This document shows positions 9,057 through 19,095 of a DNA stretch of 64,000 bases, piece after piece. The notes below the pieces were generated by a model. It worked only from the letters and a program-made list of their open reading frames with translations, searched no databases and was not told the DNA's origin. The stretch comes from Cryoendolithus antarcticus. Its lineage: Eukaryota > Ascomycota > Dothideomycetes > Cladosporiales > Cladosporiaceae. Both the position numbers and the translations under genes were made by a program. The stretch covers positions 310,001 through 374,000 of the forward strand of contig NAJO01000034.1 in assembly GCA_002077065.1 (NCBI GenBank), read 5' to 3'. Within the stretch, counting starts at the first letter, position 1. The number at the start of each line of letters is the position of its first letter.

Positions 9057-10496
9057 ATGTCAACCTCCACGACCAGCCAGTCTTCACGTGCCAGCTCAAT
9101 ACAACCCGATATCGAACTCCCCGCCCGCCACCTCCGCCCAGAAGACGCATATACCTCCCCACCCCGGCACCACAAACCCCGCTCCCGCAGCCCTCTAGGC
9201 CGAAGCGACACCGTGACAGCATCCTCTTCCCACCCGACCGGCATCTCATCCCACACCGACCGACCCCGAAAACGACGGCCCCGTTCCAGCTCCAGACGCC
9301 GCCACCTCCGGCCGCCGAAACACCCTCGCCCCTGGAAGAAACTCCTCTGGGTCAAGCAGTCCTATCCGGACAATTACACTGACGAGGCCACATTCCTAGA
9401 CGCCCTGCAACGGAACCCGAGATTGCAGCCTTATGAGTTCTGGACGCTTGTGGGAGATTCGACAGTGATTGTGCAGCATGTATGTTCTGTGGTGGTGTTT
9501 GTGTGTTGTTTTGTGGGGATCTATAGGGGGAGAGTGAGTCCTAATGTGCTTGTGGGGTGGGCGAGCGCGGGGACTGTTGGCGGATGGGGAGTGGGAGAGT
9601 GGTGGGAGAGCAGTAGTCGAGGGAAGGGAGGGGGTGTAGGCACGCCTGTTGGACTTGGACTTGTAGGCGACTTTGCCACTCGAGACGATATGGAGCAGGA
9701 CGATCTATCTCCCACCCTGGACGCAGCACCAGGCACCTCCACAGCACCTTTCTCGCGCACCCACTCCCACCCCTCCTCCACAACTTCGCCAACCCTCTCC
9801 CCGGATCTCTCTCCGCCAACGCTAGACTACTCCACCTGGACCCCACCACCCACACACCCTCGCCTCCAAACTCTCAAATCCGCAACTCTAATCTACTTCT
9901 CCCTCCTCGGCCTCTCCCCTCTCCTAAAGTCCCTCACCCTCTCAACCAGCAGCGACAGCATCTGGGCTCTGGCAGCCTGGCTCATAACCCTCAATGTCTT
10001 CACGTTCGACTACTCGTCCCCCTCCCCGACACCAGCGCACCACACCTTGGACTTAGAAGGACCAGCTGGATCGGCAGGGGAAGGGAAGACATACCCCGCC
10101 TCTCTGTCCACAAACGCCGCCCTCATGGCATCCACAGTCCTCGCCTCCCGCCTCCCCTCCACAACCCACGTCTTCAGCCTAACCCTCTTCAGCATCTCCA
10201 TCTTCGGCCTTTTTCCCGTCTTCCGCCGCTCGCTTCGAACACACTCGCCCCAGCTGCACAACTACCTCACACTGCTCCTCGTCCTCACAGCTTCCGCCAG
10301 CTTAGGCTTGGTCGTCGGCGGCGAGAACAGCGGCTGGGGGTCTGCAGTGGGAGGCATGGTGTTAGGCAGTCTTTGTGTAGCGGGGGCCATGGGCGGCGCT
10401 GGGTGGTGGTTGATTGGCCTGCAAAGGTTTAAGAATGAGATTCGGGGACCGTGGGATCCCGCCAGGCCGAGGATTGGGAGGGGGGCGTGGGAGTGA
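9057..10496 (+). CDS. GPI2: GPI-GlcNAc transferase subunit GPI2 / PIG-C
   Basis: Membrane subunit of the ER complex that moves N-acetylglucosamine from UDP-GlcNAc to phosphatidylinositol, the first step of GPI-anchor synthesis. The single exon gives 479 residues. A disordered Ser/Arg/Pro N-terminus (about 90 residues) precedes the family signature WKKLLWVKQSYPDNYTDE and FLDALQRNP. Hydrophobic segments follow at about 140-185, and after a soluble Ser/Pro loop (about 195-275) come roughly six more, including FSLTLFSISIFGLFPVFRR and the C-terminal WWLIGLQRFKNEIRGPWDPA motif. The protein is much longer than yeast Gpi2 (about 280) because of the N-terminal extension and the loop after the first hydrophobic pair. 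The family call is firm. Confidence 0.93.
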   Translation: MSTSTTSQSSRASSIQPDIELPARHLRPEDAYTSPPRHHKPRSRSPLGRSDTVTASSSHPTGISSHTDRPRKRRPRSSSRRRHLRPPKHPRPWKKLLWVKQSYPDNYTDEATFLDALQRNPRLQPYEFWTLVGDSTVIVQHVCSVVVFVCCFVGIYRGRVSPNVLVGWASAGTVGGWGVGEWWESSSRGKGGGVGTPVGLGLVGDFATRDDMEQDDLSPTLDAAPGTSTAPFSRTHSHPSSTTSPTLSPDLSPPTLDYSTWTPPPTHPRLQTLKSATLIYFSLLGLSPLLKSLTLSTSSDSIWALAAWLITLNVFTFDYSSPSPTPAHHTLDLEGPAGSAGEGKTYPASLSTNAALMASTVLASRLPSTTHVFSLTLFSISIFGLFPVFRRSLRTHSPQLHNYLTLLLVLTASASLGLVVGGENSGWGSAVGGMVLGSLCVAGAMGGAGWWLIGLQRFKNEIRGPWDPARPRIGRGAWE

Positions 10497-11002
10497 GGAT
10501 CGAGAAGATATGTATGTTTTGACAGTCTCTGCATTTGTATCTCACTACATTACTCGGTACACCGTTCCGCTATCGATGTTGTTTTGCCGCCCTTTGATCC
10601 AAAGCCTTCGCTGGAATGCAGCGCTATGCCAGTACCCCGTACGAAATATCGCTATGCATGAACAGCACAGTTCCGCCCACCAGTCCTCCTCCATAATTAC
10701 CTTTCTCTTGCTCTCCAGTTGTGGCTGCTGTCGAGTCAATGTGCGGGACTTTAGCATCGAGTGGCGGACACCAGCGAAGGCGACCCAACGCGCTGGAAGG
10801 CAACAGGCGTCGCAAGTGCCGTCACGCAGTCGTCCTCAGACGTTGTGTCGCTGATCCTTGATTCCCGAACACACCGTACCCAGTTCTCAGACACCTCACA
10901 CCCCTCGCTCTCGCAGTCGTCATACTGACCCAGCACATCCAGCGTAGCACACACCTCCTCACACCCGCCATCCCAACCACAAACACCCCTCCGTCGGGAC
11001 GC
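10497..11002. other. Intergenic between convergent genes
   Basis: About 500 bases between GPI2 and the 3' end of the coiled-coil gene. Pyrimidine-rich on the + strand from 10860. No gene seen. Confidence 0.4.
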
Positions 11003-13678
11003 CTAGTCCCCACCAACACGACTCCTTCGACTACTCCTCTCTTCCTCCTCCTCAAGCACATCACTCAACCTAGTAGGATGATGATGTCTCCCCGCACTCA
11101 ATCCACCCCTCCCATCACCCCGTCCAAGTTCCTCCCACCCTTCGTATCCCTCGCCCTCGTAATCTGGGCTCTCGACCTGCTGTTGCTGAGCCCCAGCACT
11201 GCTCCCACTCGCAGTAGGGCGGTAGCCCTGCATCGCCTCACCCGCCGTAGCGGCGACGCGAGGAGCTTCGGGAGCAGGGAGCATTGTTGTCGCTGCTGCG
11301 GGGACTTGGCCGCGGCTGAAGCGGCTAGTGGGTGGGGCAGGGTCAGAGGAGTCTGAGCTGCGGCCTGCGGCGCGGCGGTAGAGGATCGGCTGGCCGTGGG
11401 CGTCGCGTTGGATTGTTCCGGAGCTATCGATGAGGTATTCTTCCGCCAAGCCCTCGGAGGCTTCGGAGCTCAGTGCTGGGCTTGGAGCAGATTGAGGTGG
11501 TCGGAGGGAGGTGGAAGGTTGTTGCTGGGGTTGGGAGGAGGGTCGTTGGAGATTTGGAGCTGAGGGGTTCGGGGAGTGGAGGAAGGTTTGTTGGGGTGGG
11601 TGGGTGTAGAAGGATTGCGTTGTTTGGGTGCCGGAGGGGGAGGTCGTGGTGCGGACTGTGGTTGTTGTTGTGGTTGTCGAGGCTTGGTTTTGGGGTTGCG
11701 AGGAATTGGGCCGAATCGCTGTCTGCACCGAAGCCGCTGACTTGGCACCGGAGCGCGGGGAGCTGAGAGGGAAGGATGATGACTGCGGAGCGTAGGTCCC
11801 TGCTGCCAGAGACTGCACACCCGGCTCGTGATGCAGCGCAGGCTTGGAAGTCTCGGTGAAGGGGTCGGTGTCGGTAGGCGAGGCGTCTTCGTCTTGTTGT
11901 TGGTAGTAGGCTTCTGCCTCTTCGTCGCCAGGAGAGCGAAGTCCCGCAGCGCCGGCTGTTGTGATGCCAGGTGTGCTGCCATACTGCTGCTGTGGCATGC
12001 CATCTCGAGTCGTTGGTCGCTGGCTCGCGCTTCCTGTCCTGCTCGGTCCGCCAGCGTAGGGCACAACTTGTACACCACTGACATATGTCACACGGCCTTC
12101 CTTCAGACTGCTGGCGAGATTGAGGCTCTCTTCGTTTCGGCGACCAAGCTCTTCCCACGCACGGCGGGCTTCCTCTTTGCTGATCATAAGCTCCCGTCTC
12201 ATCTCAGCGACCTCTCGTCTTGCATTCTCGGCAGCGATGTCGCTATCACCCCGTTTCTTTGTCGCCTTTTGTCGCTCGGATCGCTCGAGCTGGAGCTGTG
12301 CCTCAAGCCCTGCTCTCACTTCAGCAGCTCGTTCATTCTCCGCCCTGGTCTCGAAGAACCATCGCTGGAATTTCCTCTCACTACTTGCTCGTAGTCGCTG
12401 CAGCTCGACAACAGCATGGAAGAGGTTGGCGCCTGCTGCCGACAGATCGGTGATTTGCCGTGACATGGCCGAGGCTGAGGGTACTGATCGTTGTATCTCT
12501 TCTGCATCTGTCTCAAGCTTTCGCAGCCAGTATGAAGTCAGGCCCTCCCAGTGTGACGACAGCTGTTCCCACCGCTCGAATGCGTGCGGGAAAGAAGAGT
12601 TTCGAGGCTGCTGCGAGGCTTCAGCAGCAGGTGCCTGACTCGACGCCGCCGCCGCACCGCCCTGCTGCTGCTGTGAGGACGAGACTGTCGGCTGTCTCGG
12701 CGCCGCAGCCGCACTCTGTGTTCTTGGTCTCCCAGATGAAGTCGCCTGCACCGGCCGCGGCTGGTCTTGCGACACACTCGCACTCGCCGCTCTCCGACTC
12801 GGACCTGCAGACACGTACCCCGAGTCTCGTGTCGTAGTAGCCATACGTCCAGTAGGAACCCCATAGACATCCCCACTAGGCACCTGTCCACTCCCGCTCA
12901 GCCGACTACCAGCTTGCTCCTCAGTCTGCCGTGCCCGGCGATCTCCACTTCTTCTTCTCTCCTCCATCCTACCCTTCTCTTCAAGTCTCCGCTTCTCTTC
13001 GATCTGCCTTGCCTCCTCTCTCGCCTCACCCTGCCGTCTTGCTTCTCGCTCTTGCCGCTCTCTCATGACATCTCGCGGCGTCTTCAGCCCGGTAGGTGTA
13101 CCAGTGGGTACAGGCACAGGGCCGGCCGTCCTGGCGCCGCCATTAGAAGCTCGTCCTCCCCCGAGCTCCGACATCTGGGCTGCTTCCTCCTCCTCGTCCG
13201 CGGTGAAGACTTGAGGTTTGCGCAGGGCTTCCTCAAGAGCGTAGAGGATTGCCGAATGGGTGCGGTTGGAGATGCGAAGCGCTGGGTGTGGAGTGAAGTC
13301 GAGGGGCCTGGCTGATGCAGCGCGACGTTGCGATGGTGAGGCTGGTCTTGCTCGGCTTTTCTCTGCAGCTGCAGTCGGTCTCGCAGAACTCGATCTCGGC
13401 TGTCGTAATTCCTCTAGCGCAGGCGTACGTCTCGGAGTCTGAGCACTTCCAGACGAAGATGATGGTCGTGATGCTTCGGACAGTTGGCGACGATACCACG
13501 CCGAGGCCTGCTCTTGACGCTGGCGAAGCAATGGGGTCGTAAGCACGTCGTGGGACTCGTTTCGGTCGTTAAAGTTGGTCGTGCGTGGGCGCGACACGGT
13601 GGGTTGTCGCAAGTGGTATTGATGGTGGTGTGTTGGAGTGATGGACTGCTGATAGTATACAGGCGATACTCCAAGCAA
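11003..13678 (-). CDS. Large disordered protein with central coiled coil, function unknown
   Basis: About 890 residues, low-complexity at both ends. A conserved core (residues about 375-540) starts with FPHAFERWEQLSSHWEGLTS followed by YWLRKLE. It runs through an Ala/Leu helix (ITDLSAAGANLFHAVVELQR), then SERKFQRWFFETRAE and a long heptad-type coiled coil rich in Glu/Arg. I believe this core recurs in filamentous ascomycetes as an uncharacterised family. The first third has a charged ERQEREARRQGEAREEAR helix; the last third is Ser/Gln/Pro/Thr-rich with polyT and polyQ runs. The long frame has no ATG at its beginning. A plausible first exon is ATG at about 14045 (MCDITRIELLK) with donor GTGAGT, joined in phase 0 at the CAG near 13643, but this is not certain. 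Confidence 0.65.
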   Translation of the reverse strand: MLGVSPVYYQQSITPTHHHQYHLRQPTVSRPRTTNFNDRNESHDVLTTPLLRQRQEQASAWYRRQLSEASRPSSSSGSAQTPRRTPALEELRQPRSSSARPTAAAEKSRARPASPSQRRAASARPLDFTPHPALRISNRTHSAILYALEEALRKPQVFTADEEEEAAQMSELGGGRASNGGARTAGPVPVPTGTPTGLKTPRDVMRERQEREARRQGEAREEARQIEEKRRLEEKGRMEERRRSGDRRARQTEEQAGSRLSGSGQVPSGDVYGVPTGRMATTTRDSGYVSAGPSRRAASASVSQDQPRPVQATSSGRPRTQSAAAAPRQPTVSSSQQQQGGAAAASSQAPAAEASQQPRNSSFPHAFERWEQLSSHWEGLTSYWLRKLETDAEEIQRSVPSASAMSRQITDLSAAGANLFHAVVELQRLRASSERKFQRWFFETRAENERAAEVRAGLEAQLQLERSERQKATKKRGDSDIAAENARREVAEMRRELMISKEEARRAWEELGRRNEESLNLASSLKEGRVTYVSGVQVVPYAGGPSRTGSASQRPTTRDGMPQQQYGSTPGITTAGAAGLRSPGDEEAEAYYQQQDEDASPTDTDPFTETSKPALHHEPGVQSLAAGTYAPQSSSFPLSSPRSGAKSAASVQTAIRPNSSQPQNQASTTTTTTTVRTTTSPSGTQTTQSFYTHPPQQTFLHSPNPSAPNLQRPSSQPQQQPSTSLRPPQSAPSPALSSEASEGLAEEYLIDSSGTIQRDAHGQPILYRRAAGRSSDSSDPAPPTSRFSRGQVPAAATTMLPAPEAPRVAATAGEAMQGYRPTASGSSAGAQQQQVESPDYEGEGYEGWEELGRGDGRGGLSAGRHHHPTRLSDVLEEEEERSSRRSRVGGD

Positions 13679-16600
13679 TGCAGTACAGTGCTGTCAAGTC
13701 CAGCAAGTCCAATGGGTTACCGCGCCGCTGTACGCAGACGGCGGAACAGAGGTGCTGTCGGCTCGTGGCCAAGCTTGCAGGCGACGGTGAGGTGCGGCGG
13801 ACAAGGGCTGCTGTGACAATATTGTGTGAGCGTGGAGCAAGCCATTGTGTGACAGAGTGGTAGTGCAAGCAAAATCTCACGCGACGCGATTGCAGGCGTG
13901 TAATTAATGAGGTTGGTACTTTGTTAGCCGTGACGTGGATTCGGGAGAGGTTGGTGGTAGGGGTGCTGTGGCTGGTGGCTGGCCTGTCCTGTGCTTCTGC
14001 ACACTCACCTTTAGTAACTCTATTCTTGTAATATCGCACATCGGATGCTGATCTAGTCGCTGCTAGCAGTATTCCGGCGCGCGTGGCATGCGTTTCTAGT
14101 AGTGAGGCGTGTTGCGATGCGCTGTCAATGGTTTCGCTTCGAGTGATAAAGTTGGCAGTGCGGTGAGCAGTGGCAGTCGCCTCAAACTTCGCGCCAACGA
14201 TCGCTGCAGTTCAGGTCGAACGAGATCTTGAGGACCGCAACACAAACGTCGCTCAATCAATCATTGCCCGAGCGATGCTCGTTCGTCTCGTCCGTCCCAC
14301 AATCCCGCGTACTCGGTCGAGGTGCCACAGCGCTTGACCTGTTCCTGACACCCGCTGCCGAGACTTTCATGCAGTCACTTTGGTGGTGATGAGATGTCTA
14401 GCCGTTGCTGTGACCGAGGATCTCATGATATCGATGGAAGCCTCGACCGAAGCATTGCCGTAAGCGAACAGCGTCTTCGCCCTATTCAAACATATCGACC
14501 TGTCAAGCATACCCCTCGCATTCGATTGCTATTGCCAGCGCACCAAACGCACAGCCACACCTTCTCATCTCGGCACATCCGCCGGCCAGCCGAGCGTGGG
14601 AGGGCAGAAGGATGCCCGGATCGCGTTCCAGTCATCACCACCACATGATGAGAAGCCAGAGGGTGGAGTCTTGCAGAGAACGAAGTGCAAACAGCTACCG
14701 AGATGGAAGCTCTCGAAATATATTGCATTTCTTCCACCGCTCATCCGCGACGGTACGACCGTTTCACGTCCAATCGGAAGGCCGAGAAGCTCTCTCGGGA
14801 GAACTGCGCTTCTCGACTTTTGAGACATCGAGCTCGAAATGTCGGCGATGTAAGCCAGTTCGTTCAAATGCTGTACTTCTGAAGCACATCCATCAAGGGG
14901 AGATGGCGCAGCATTCACGGCTGGCTTGACGCTCATCCTGATGGTGGTGATAGCCAAGACCGCTGCTAGCATGACGAGAGTGCAAGCAGAAGAAAGGTTT
15001 CTGTCCCTCTTCTTCCACTACGCATCGCAGACCGTCCCTGCTCTTCGTTGGTCTTAAAGTGGCTTGTGCCACGATCGATCGTGCCGCACACGTTCGAACT
15101 GCTGATGCTGCATCAGCGAAGAGAGAGGGTGTATGCTTTGCGTCCCATACAGCACGTACGCTGATTAGGCTCAGTGTCGTTGACGCTTTGATTGAGCGCG
15201 CGAGATCTGTCTCATGCAGCGCACCTATTCCACTTGGCTCTCAAGATGCTAATGCTCCGATAGACTGCGCCGCAAATGCTGAATCAACGTTGGTGAGTCA
15301 GCGAGAAGGGCAGGGTCTGTTCGATGTGTAGCAGACCAAGTCTGTCCAATCTAAATGTCGAGTCGTTAGTGCTACGATCAATCGCACCCCGGGTGTTGAA
15401 CTGTCGGCGCTACGTCAGCGAGAGGGAGGTATCTGTGAGCGACGAACCCCGAGTAGCAAGCTCGTTCTGTTCAAAATCTTTCGGCTGGTTGGCTGTCTCA
15501 ACGGTGAGGCGAGTTCAGTTTGCGCATGGACATTACTCGCAATACGGGTGTCAAGGACCTCTTGGGTACGGTGGAGACACAGTGAACTGCAACCACTGGT
15601 GCTGGGTCGGTCAGAGCAGCAGATCTTTTCTAAGCACCGATCGCGATGTGGCAAGCTCATGCCCTCGATAGTGACCCGGCTGATTGACTATAAGGACGGT
15701 GAGATACTCACGACTTGTCATGAGCGTGTTCCTCGTTTACTTCGAGGGCTTATGACTATGTCATTGACGCTGTCAAACGGCAGGCCGCCATCTCGAACCC
15801 TCTGCGAATCTGGAGACCTTCTCGATGGCAAGACTTCATTGCCAAAGCGTCTCTACGTTTAGTAGTGACAGGTAGCGGGTGACCCGTATACTGGAGAGAG
15901 ATGCTTGGGTCGCTCAGCATCAACCCTCATGAACATATATGCTCTCCTCGGCTGCGAACGCATGGAGAGACACTGGCAGTGCACATGATAGTAGCACAAA
16001 GGTCCTCAGGCTTTGGGAGAGCGAACGTGCGTAATTGGCGCGAAGAGTCAAGGCTCCTGGTGAGACTGCTGATAACCATAGTGCTTCTCCGCTGGACATG
16101 GTGAGACTGTGATGTTGTGATGGACTCGTGGATCAAACCTGGACAAGTGTCGCTGAAGGCGCGGAGCGCAGAGCCATTGCAGCTCGGGAATATCGTTCGC
16201 GAGTATTAGTCTCTCTGCGAAGCCGGGATCACTACGCTCACTGCTATGGAGCATCAGGTAGAAGCCTTGGATTCGTGTTGTCAACAACGAGATTATGGTG
16301 CTTCGCGAGCAGGAGAAATTCTGGTTTTGTAAGGACCCTGCTCTGCAATTGAGAGTGCCACTGACTAACGCAGTGCGTTATGGAGGCGCTCTAGCGGGTC
16401 AGCAGCGCCTATGCGCGAGCCCAGTGATAGTGAGGTGAAGTCACGGCGCGATTCATAGCACCGAAGAAGCTCAGGAAAACTTGCCAGGAGCAAAGCGAGT
16501 ATCGCGAGGGAGCGATAGAAAGTGTAGAAAGTAAAGCTAGAATGTATATGAGTTTGGCTACAGATATCATGGGAGCGTATAGCTTATGAGACTCTGATCT

Positions 16601-16855
16601 CGCCGGGTCGAGCGCACCATGCCACAAGCAATTGGCGTGGTGCTGTTGTAATTCGATACATGGCTCCCACCATGTAATGCCCACCCGAGCAAGACAGAGA
16701 CGTACAATTATGAAGAGATGCAGGTCAATAATGAGAGCCTTACTATCCACAGCAGATGTGGAGGATCCCGCGAGAGGCCCATGCCGAGTATCCCTCATGA
16801 TTGAAGAACGGCACCCATACTTGATCTCGCAGCTTTCCCAATCGCCTGTAGCACT
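13679..16855. other. 3.2-kb region without a recognisable gene
   Basis: Open frames are short, lack conserved motifs and disagree between strands. Possible content: the 5' exon of the coiled-coil gene near 14013-14045, an isolated 135-codon frame at 14565-14972 (-) with a hydrophobic start but no family features, and the decayed tandem repeat at 15035-15445. No transposase, reverse transcriptase or terminal repeats seen. Confidence 0.5.
15035..15445 (+). repeat. Decayed tandem repeat, unit about 117 bp
   Basis: Four related segments are anchored at acgatc (15071), ttgatt (15187), cgatag (15258) and acgatc (15374). Anchor spacings are about 116, 70 and 117 bases, so the second copy seems truncated. 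The best pair, starting at 15250 and 15366, agrees at roughly two thirds of positions over 75 bases and shares GATGxTAxTGCT-like and GTCAGCGAGA blocks. Many mismatches between copies are C/T or A/G. The reading frame is not kept between anchor and the TCAGCGA block in all copies, so it is unlikely to be coding. Confidence 0.45.
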
Positions 16856-18119
16856 CTACTCGTCCCAGATGACAGCGCTCAATCCATTTTCGCCACCGTT
16901 GCTGCCGGTGCTTGCAACCTGGAGGCTCGCAAGAAGTCCACCGATGCGCCCGCTTGTAACGTTTCTCGACAAGATCGCCACATTGCTACTAGTCTGTCCG
17001 CCGACAGCGACTAGCGTGCCTGCCTTGTTGATTTGGAATGTCCTCGGGTACCAGCCATGCGCATTTACAATCTCGATGAACGTCAGTGCACCAGTCGATG
17101 GGTTGATCGAGTAAGTCGCAATGCTATCTTGCTGCGAGCCAAAAGTCTGGTCATTCCTGTTGGCGACGTAAACGAAGTTGCCAGAGACGTGGACTTCAGC
17201 CGCCTTCGCCGGGAGGCCGTTTGTCGCTTGAGCGCTGTTCGGTGGAGCTTGACCGGAGGGATAGGTGGAGAGAGTTTGCGTCTTGGTGAGAGTAAGACAG
17301 GAGTTGTTGGGATATGACGCAGTCCATGCTGAGACTGTGTTGCTCAACTCGTTGACAGTGTACAGTCGCAGACCAGTCAGAGAGCTCGCAGATGGAGCCC
17401 ACCACGCGCCGTGGCGAGGGCCGTCTCCTGCATTCGCGGAGGCCGTTGGGCAGGTCGTCAAGTTGCCTGTCGTAGTGTTGATGCTGAAGATGCGGAGCAG
17501 ATCTGCGCCGAGGTCCGGGACTACGAGGTAGTTGCCCATTGGGCCAGTAATGGCTGAGTGTGGGTGGGGAGCATTCTGGCGGGAGCTGACTGGGCCGGCT
17601 TTGCTCTGGGTGAACTTGATCTTCTGGAGGACGGTGGAGGAGGAAGTGAGTGGGAGCTTGTAGGTAGAGATCGTGGATGGGTCGCTGCGGTGAGGTTAGT
17701 ATAGACTGTGGTGCTGTAGGGTGTATATCGACATACTACTCCGACAACACCACAAAGCCCTTTCCGTCACTACCACCATAGAAGGACCCATGCACATCGC
17801 CTCCAGTGGTAGTAGCCTGGCCGCTCAACGTGGTCGTCCCGTCATTGCCGACAGAGAACGTGGTGACCTTCGCGCTGCGACCATTCCCACCACTTTCATC
17901 TGTACATAGCAGTGTTCCTGAAGCCGAATCCAGACCTAGCCACGAAGGCATGCTTCCACATCCCGAAACTGAGCTCTTGCTCGTAAGCGTGCCGCTGTTG
18001 CCATTGCGCGAAAAGGCGAGCGTATAGATCTTGCCAGTGTAGTGGCTTGCTAGCAGCGTCTGTCCGAGTACAGACGGCGCCAGGGCCAGCCCGGCGTAGA
18101 TGCATGGTGTGAAATGCAT
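16856..18119 (-). CDS. Secreted lactonase / 6-phosphogluconolactonase-like beta-propeller
   Basis: Seven-bladed propeller of the fungal lactonase family; members cleave cyclic esters such as gluconolactones or muconolactone, but the substrate here is unknown. Two exons (18119-17737 and 17684-16856) are joined by a 52-base intron with GTATGT, a CTAAC branch site and CAG; the exon sum is 404 codons. Start chosen: MHFTPCIYAGLALAPSVLGQ, a good signal peptide, rather than the in-frame upstream ATG at 18176. Blade repeats show HYTGKIYTLAF, PSWLGLDSASGTLLCTDE, GDVHGSFYGGSDGKGF, GNYLVVPDLGADLLRIF and HGWYPRTFQINKAGTLVAVG, the last holding the conserved His/Arg region of the active face. Several N-glycosylation sequons support secretion. 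Confidence 0.88.
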
Positions 18120-19095
18120 GATATCAGAGAAACGAACGAAGCGAATGGCGTGGAGTAATAAACAAAACGCGTACAAGAAAGGGTATGCGTGTGTACTTAC
18201 CTCTACCGTGCCCAGGTTTCGAGATGGATGATCTGCGTCTCACAACGCGTTTAGCCTGGTCTGCATGAGCAATCTGCGGAAGTGGTGTCGCTGGTTTATT
18301 GTAGATGAAGTCCGGGTTGGTCCTGAAACCGGCACGGAGCGCGTGGCCGTCGCATGAGGCGCCAAGGTGAGGCGCAACGGTGGTGCAACAGGCCAAGGTC
18401 GTATGGCAGACATACTGCGCTTGGCCAATCTACGCAATTCAGGCTGGTGTGTGCGATGTGCTACGCAGTCGCTCGAGAACTGAGGGCGTGGCGAATTTGA
18501 CGCTATGAGCGGTCGCAGATCTTCGCAGGCCCTGTAGAATGCGCCGCCAACGACAATGTGATGGTGGACGAATCCAGTGTGGCCGCTAAGTGACCGAGAC
18601 ACACTGCGATGCCGGATATATGAAGTCAAGACATCGATGGTGTGAATGTCGTGTGGCGAAAGGAACCGTAGTGGAGGTGCATACATGTGTGCGGTGGATG
18701 AGATGCCAAGCCCAGCCGACTTCACTTGTACCATGGCAGTGTCCGTATGTTGAACACGCATATAATGTGCTCCAAATATTCACATTCATACAGTGGTTAC
18801 ATGAACATGAAGAGCGTGGCCTGCTTATGATACGGAAAGATCACTGTGTGCATAGATGTAGGAGCTGGATTGAGATCAATGGTCCATTACTTTGCCGCGG
18901 CGGGCAAACCTGCTCTACGTAGATTGCTTCACAACCGTTCCAATGAGACGCTCGTTGATTTGCCGTGAAGTTGTGATCGTGCGGTCGTTGAGCATAGCGC
19001 TTGAGATGATCGCGAGCGGCATGTGTTGCATACGTGCTATCGAATGCCAAGACTTTGGCTTCACCCATATACCTATTGTGCTGCAACGCAAACAT
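18120..19095. other. Intergenic, nothing recognised
   Basis: About 1 kb between the lactonase promoter and the 3' end of the transporter gene. No coding, RNA or repeat signature found on either strand. Confidence 0.45.

Noticed and set aside
12120..12638. Plus-strand Ser/Arg-rich frame antisense to the coiled-coil gene
   Set aside because: Shadow of the minus-strand coding sequence, which has conserved core motifs and coiled-coil periodicity.
14565..14972. 135-codon minus-strand frame beginning MLAAVLAITTIRM
   Set aside because: Signal-like start but no conserved domain, in a region with no other coding support; noted in the region entry only.
15059..15862. Long open stretch in one frame across the 15-kb repeats, interrupted only by TAG at 15329
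   Set aside because: The frame relative to the repeat blocks changes between copies and the encoded residues have no family features; repeat decay explains it better than a gene.
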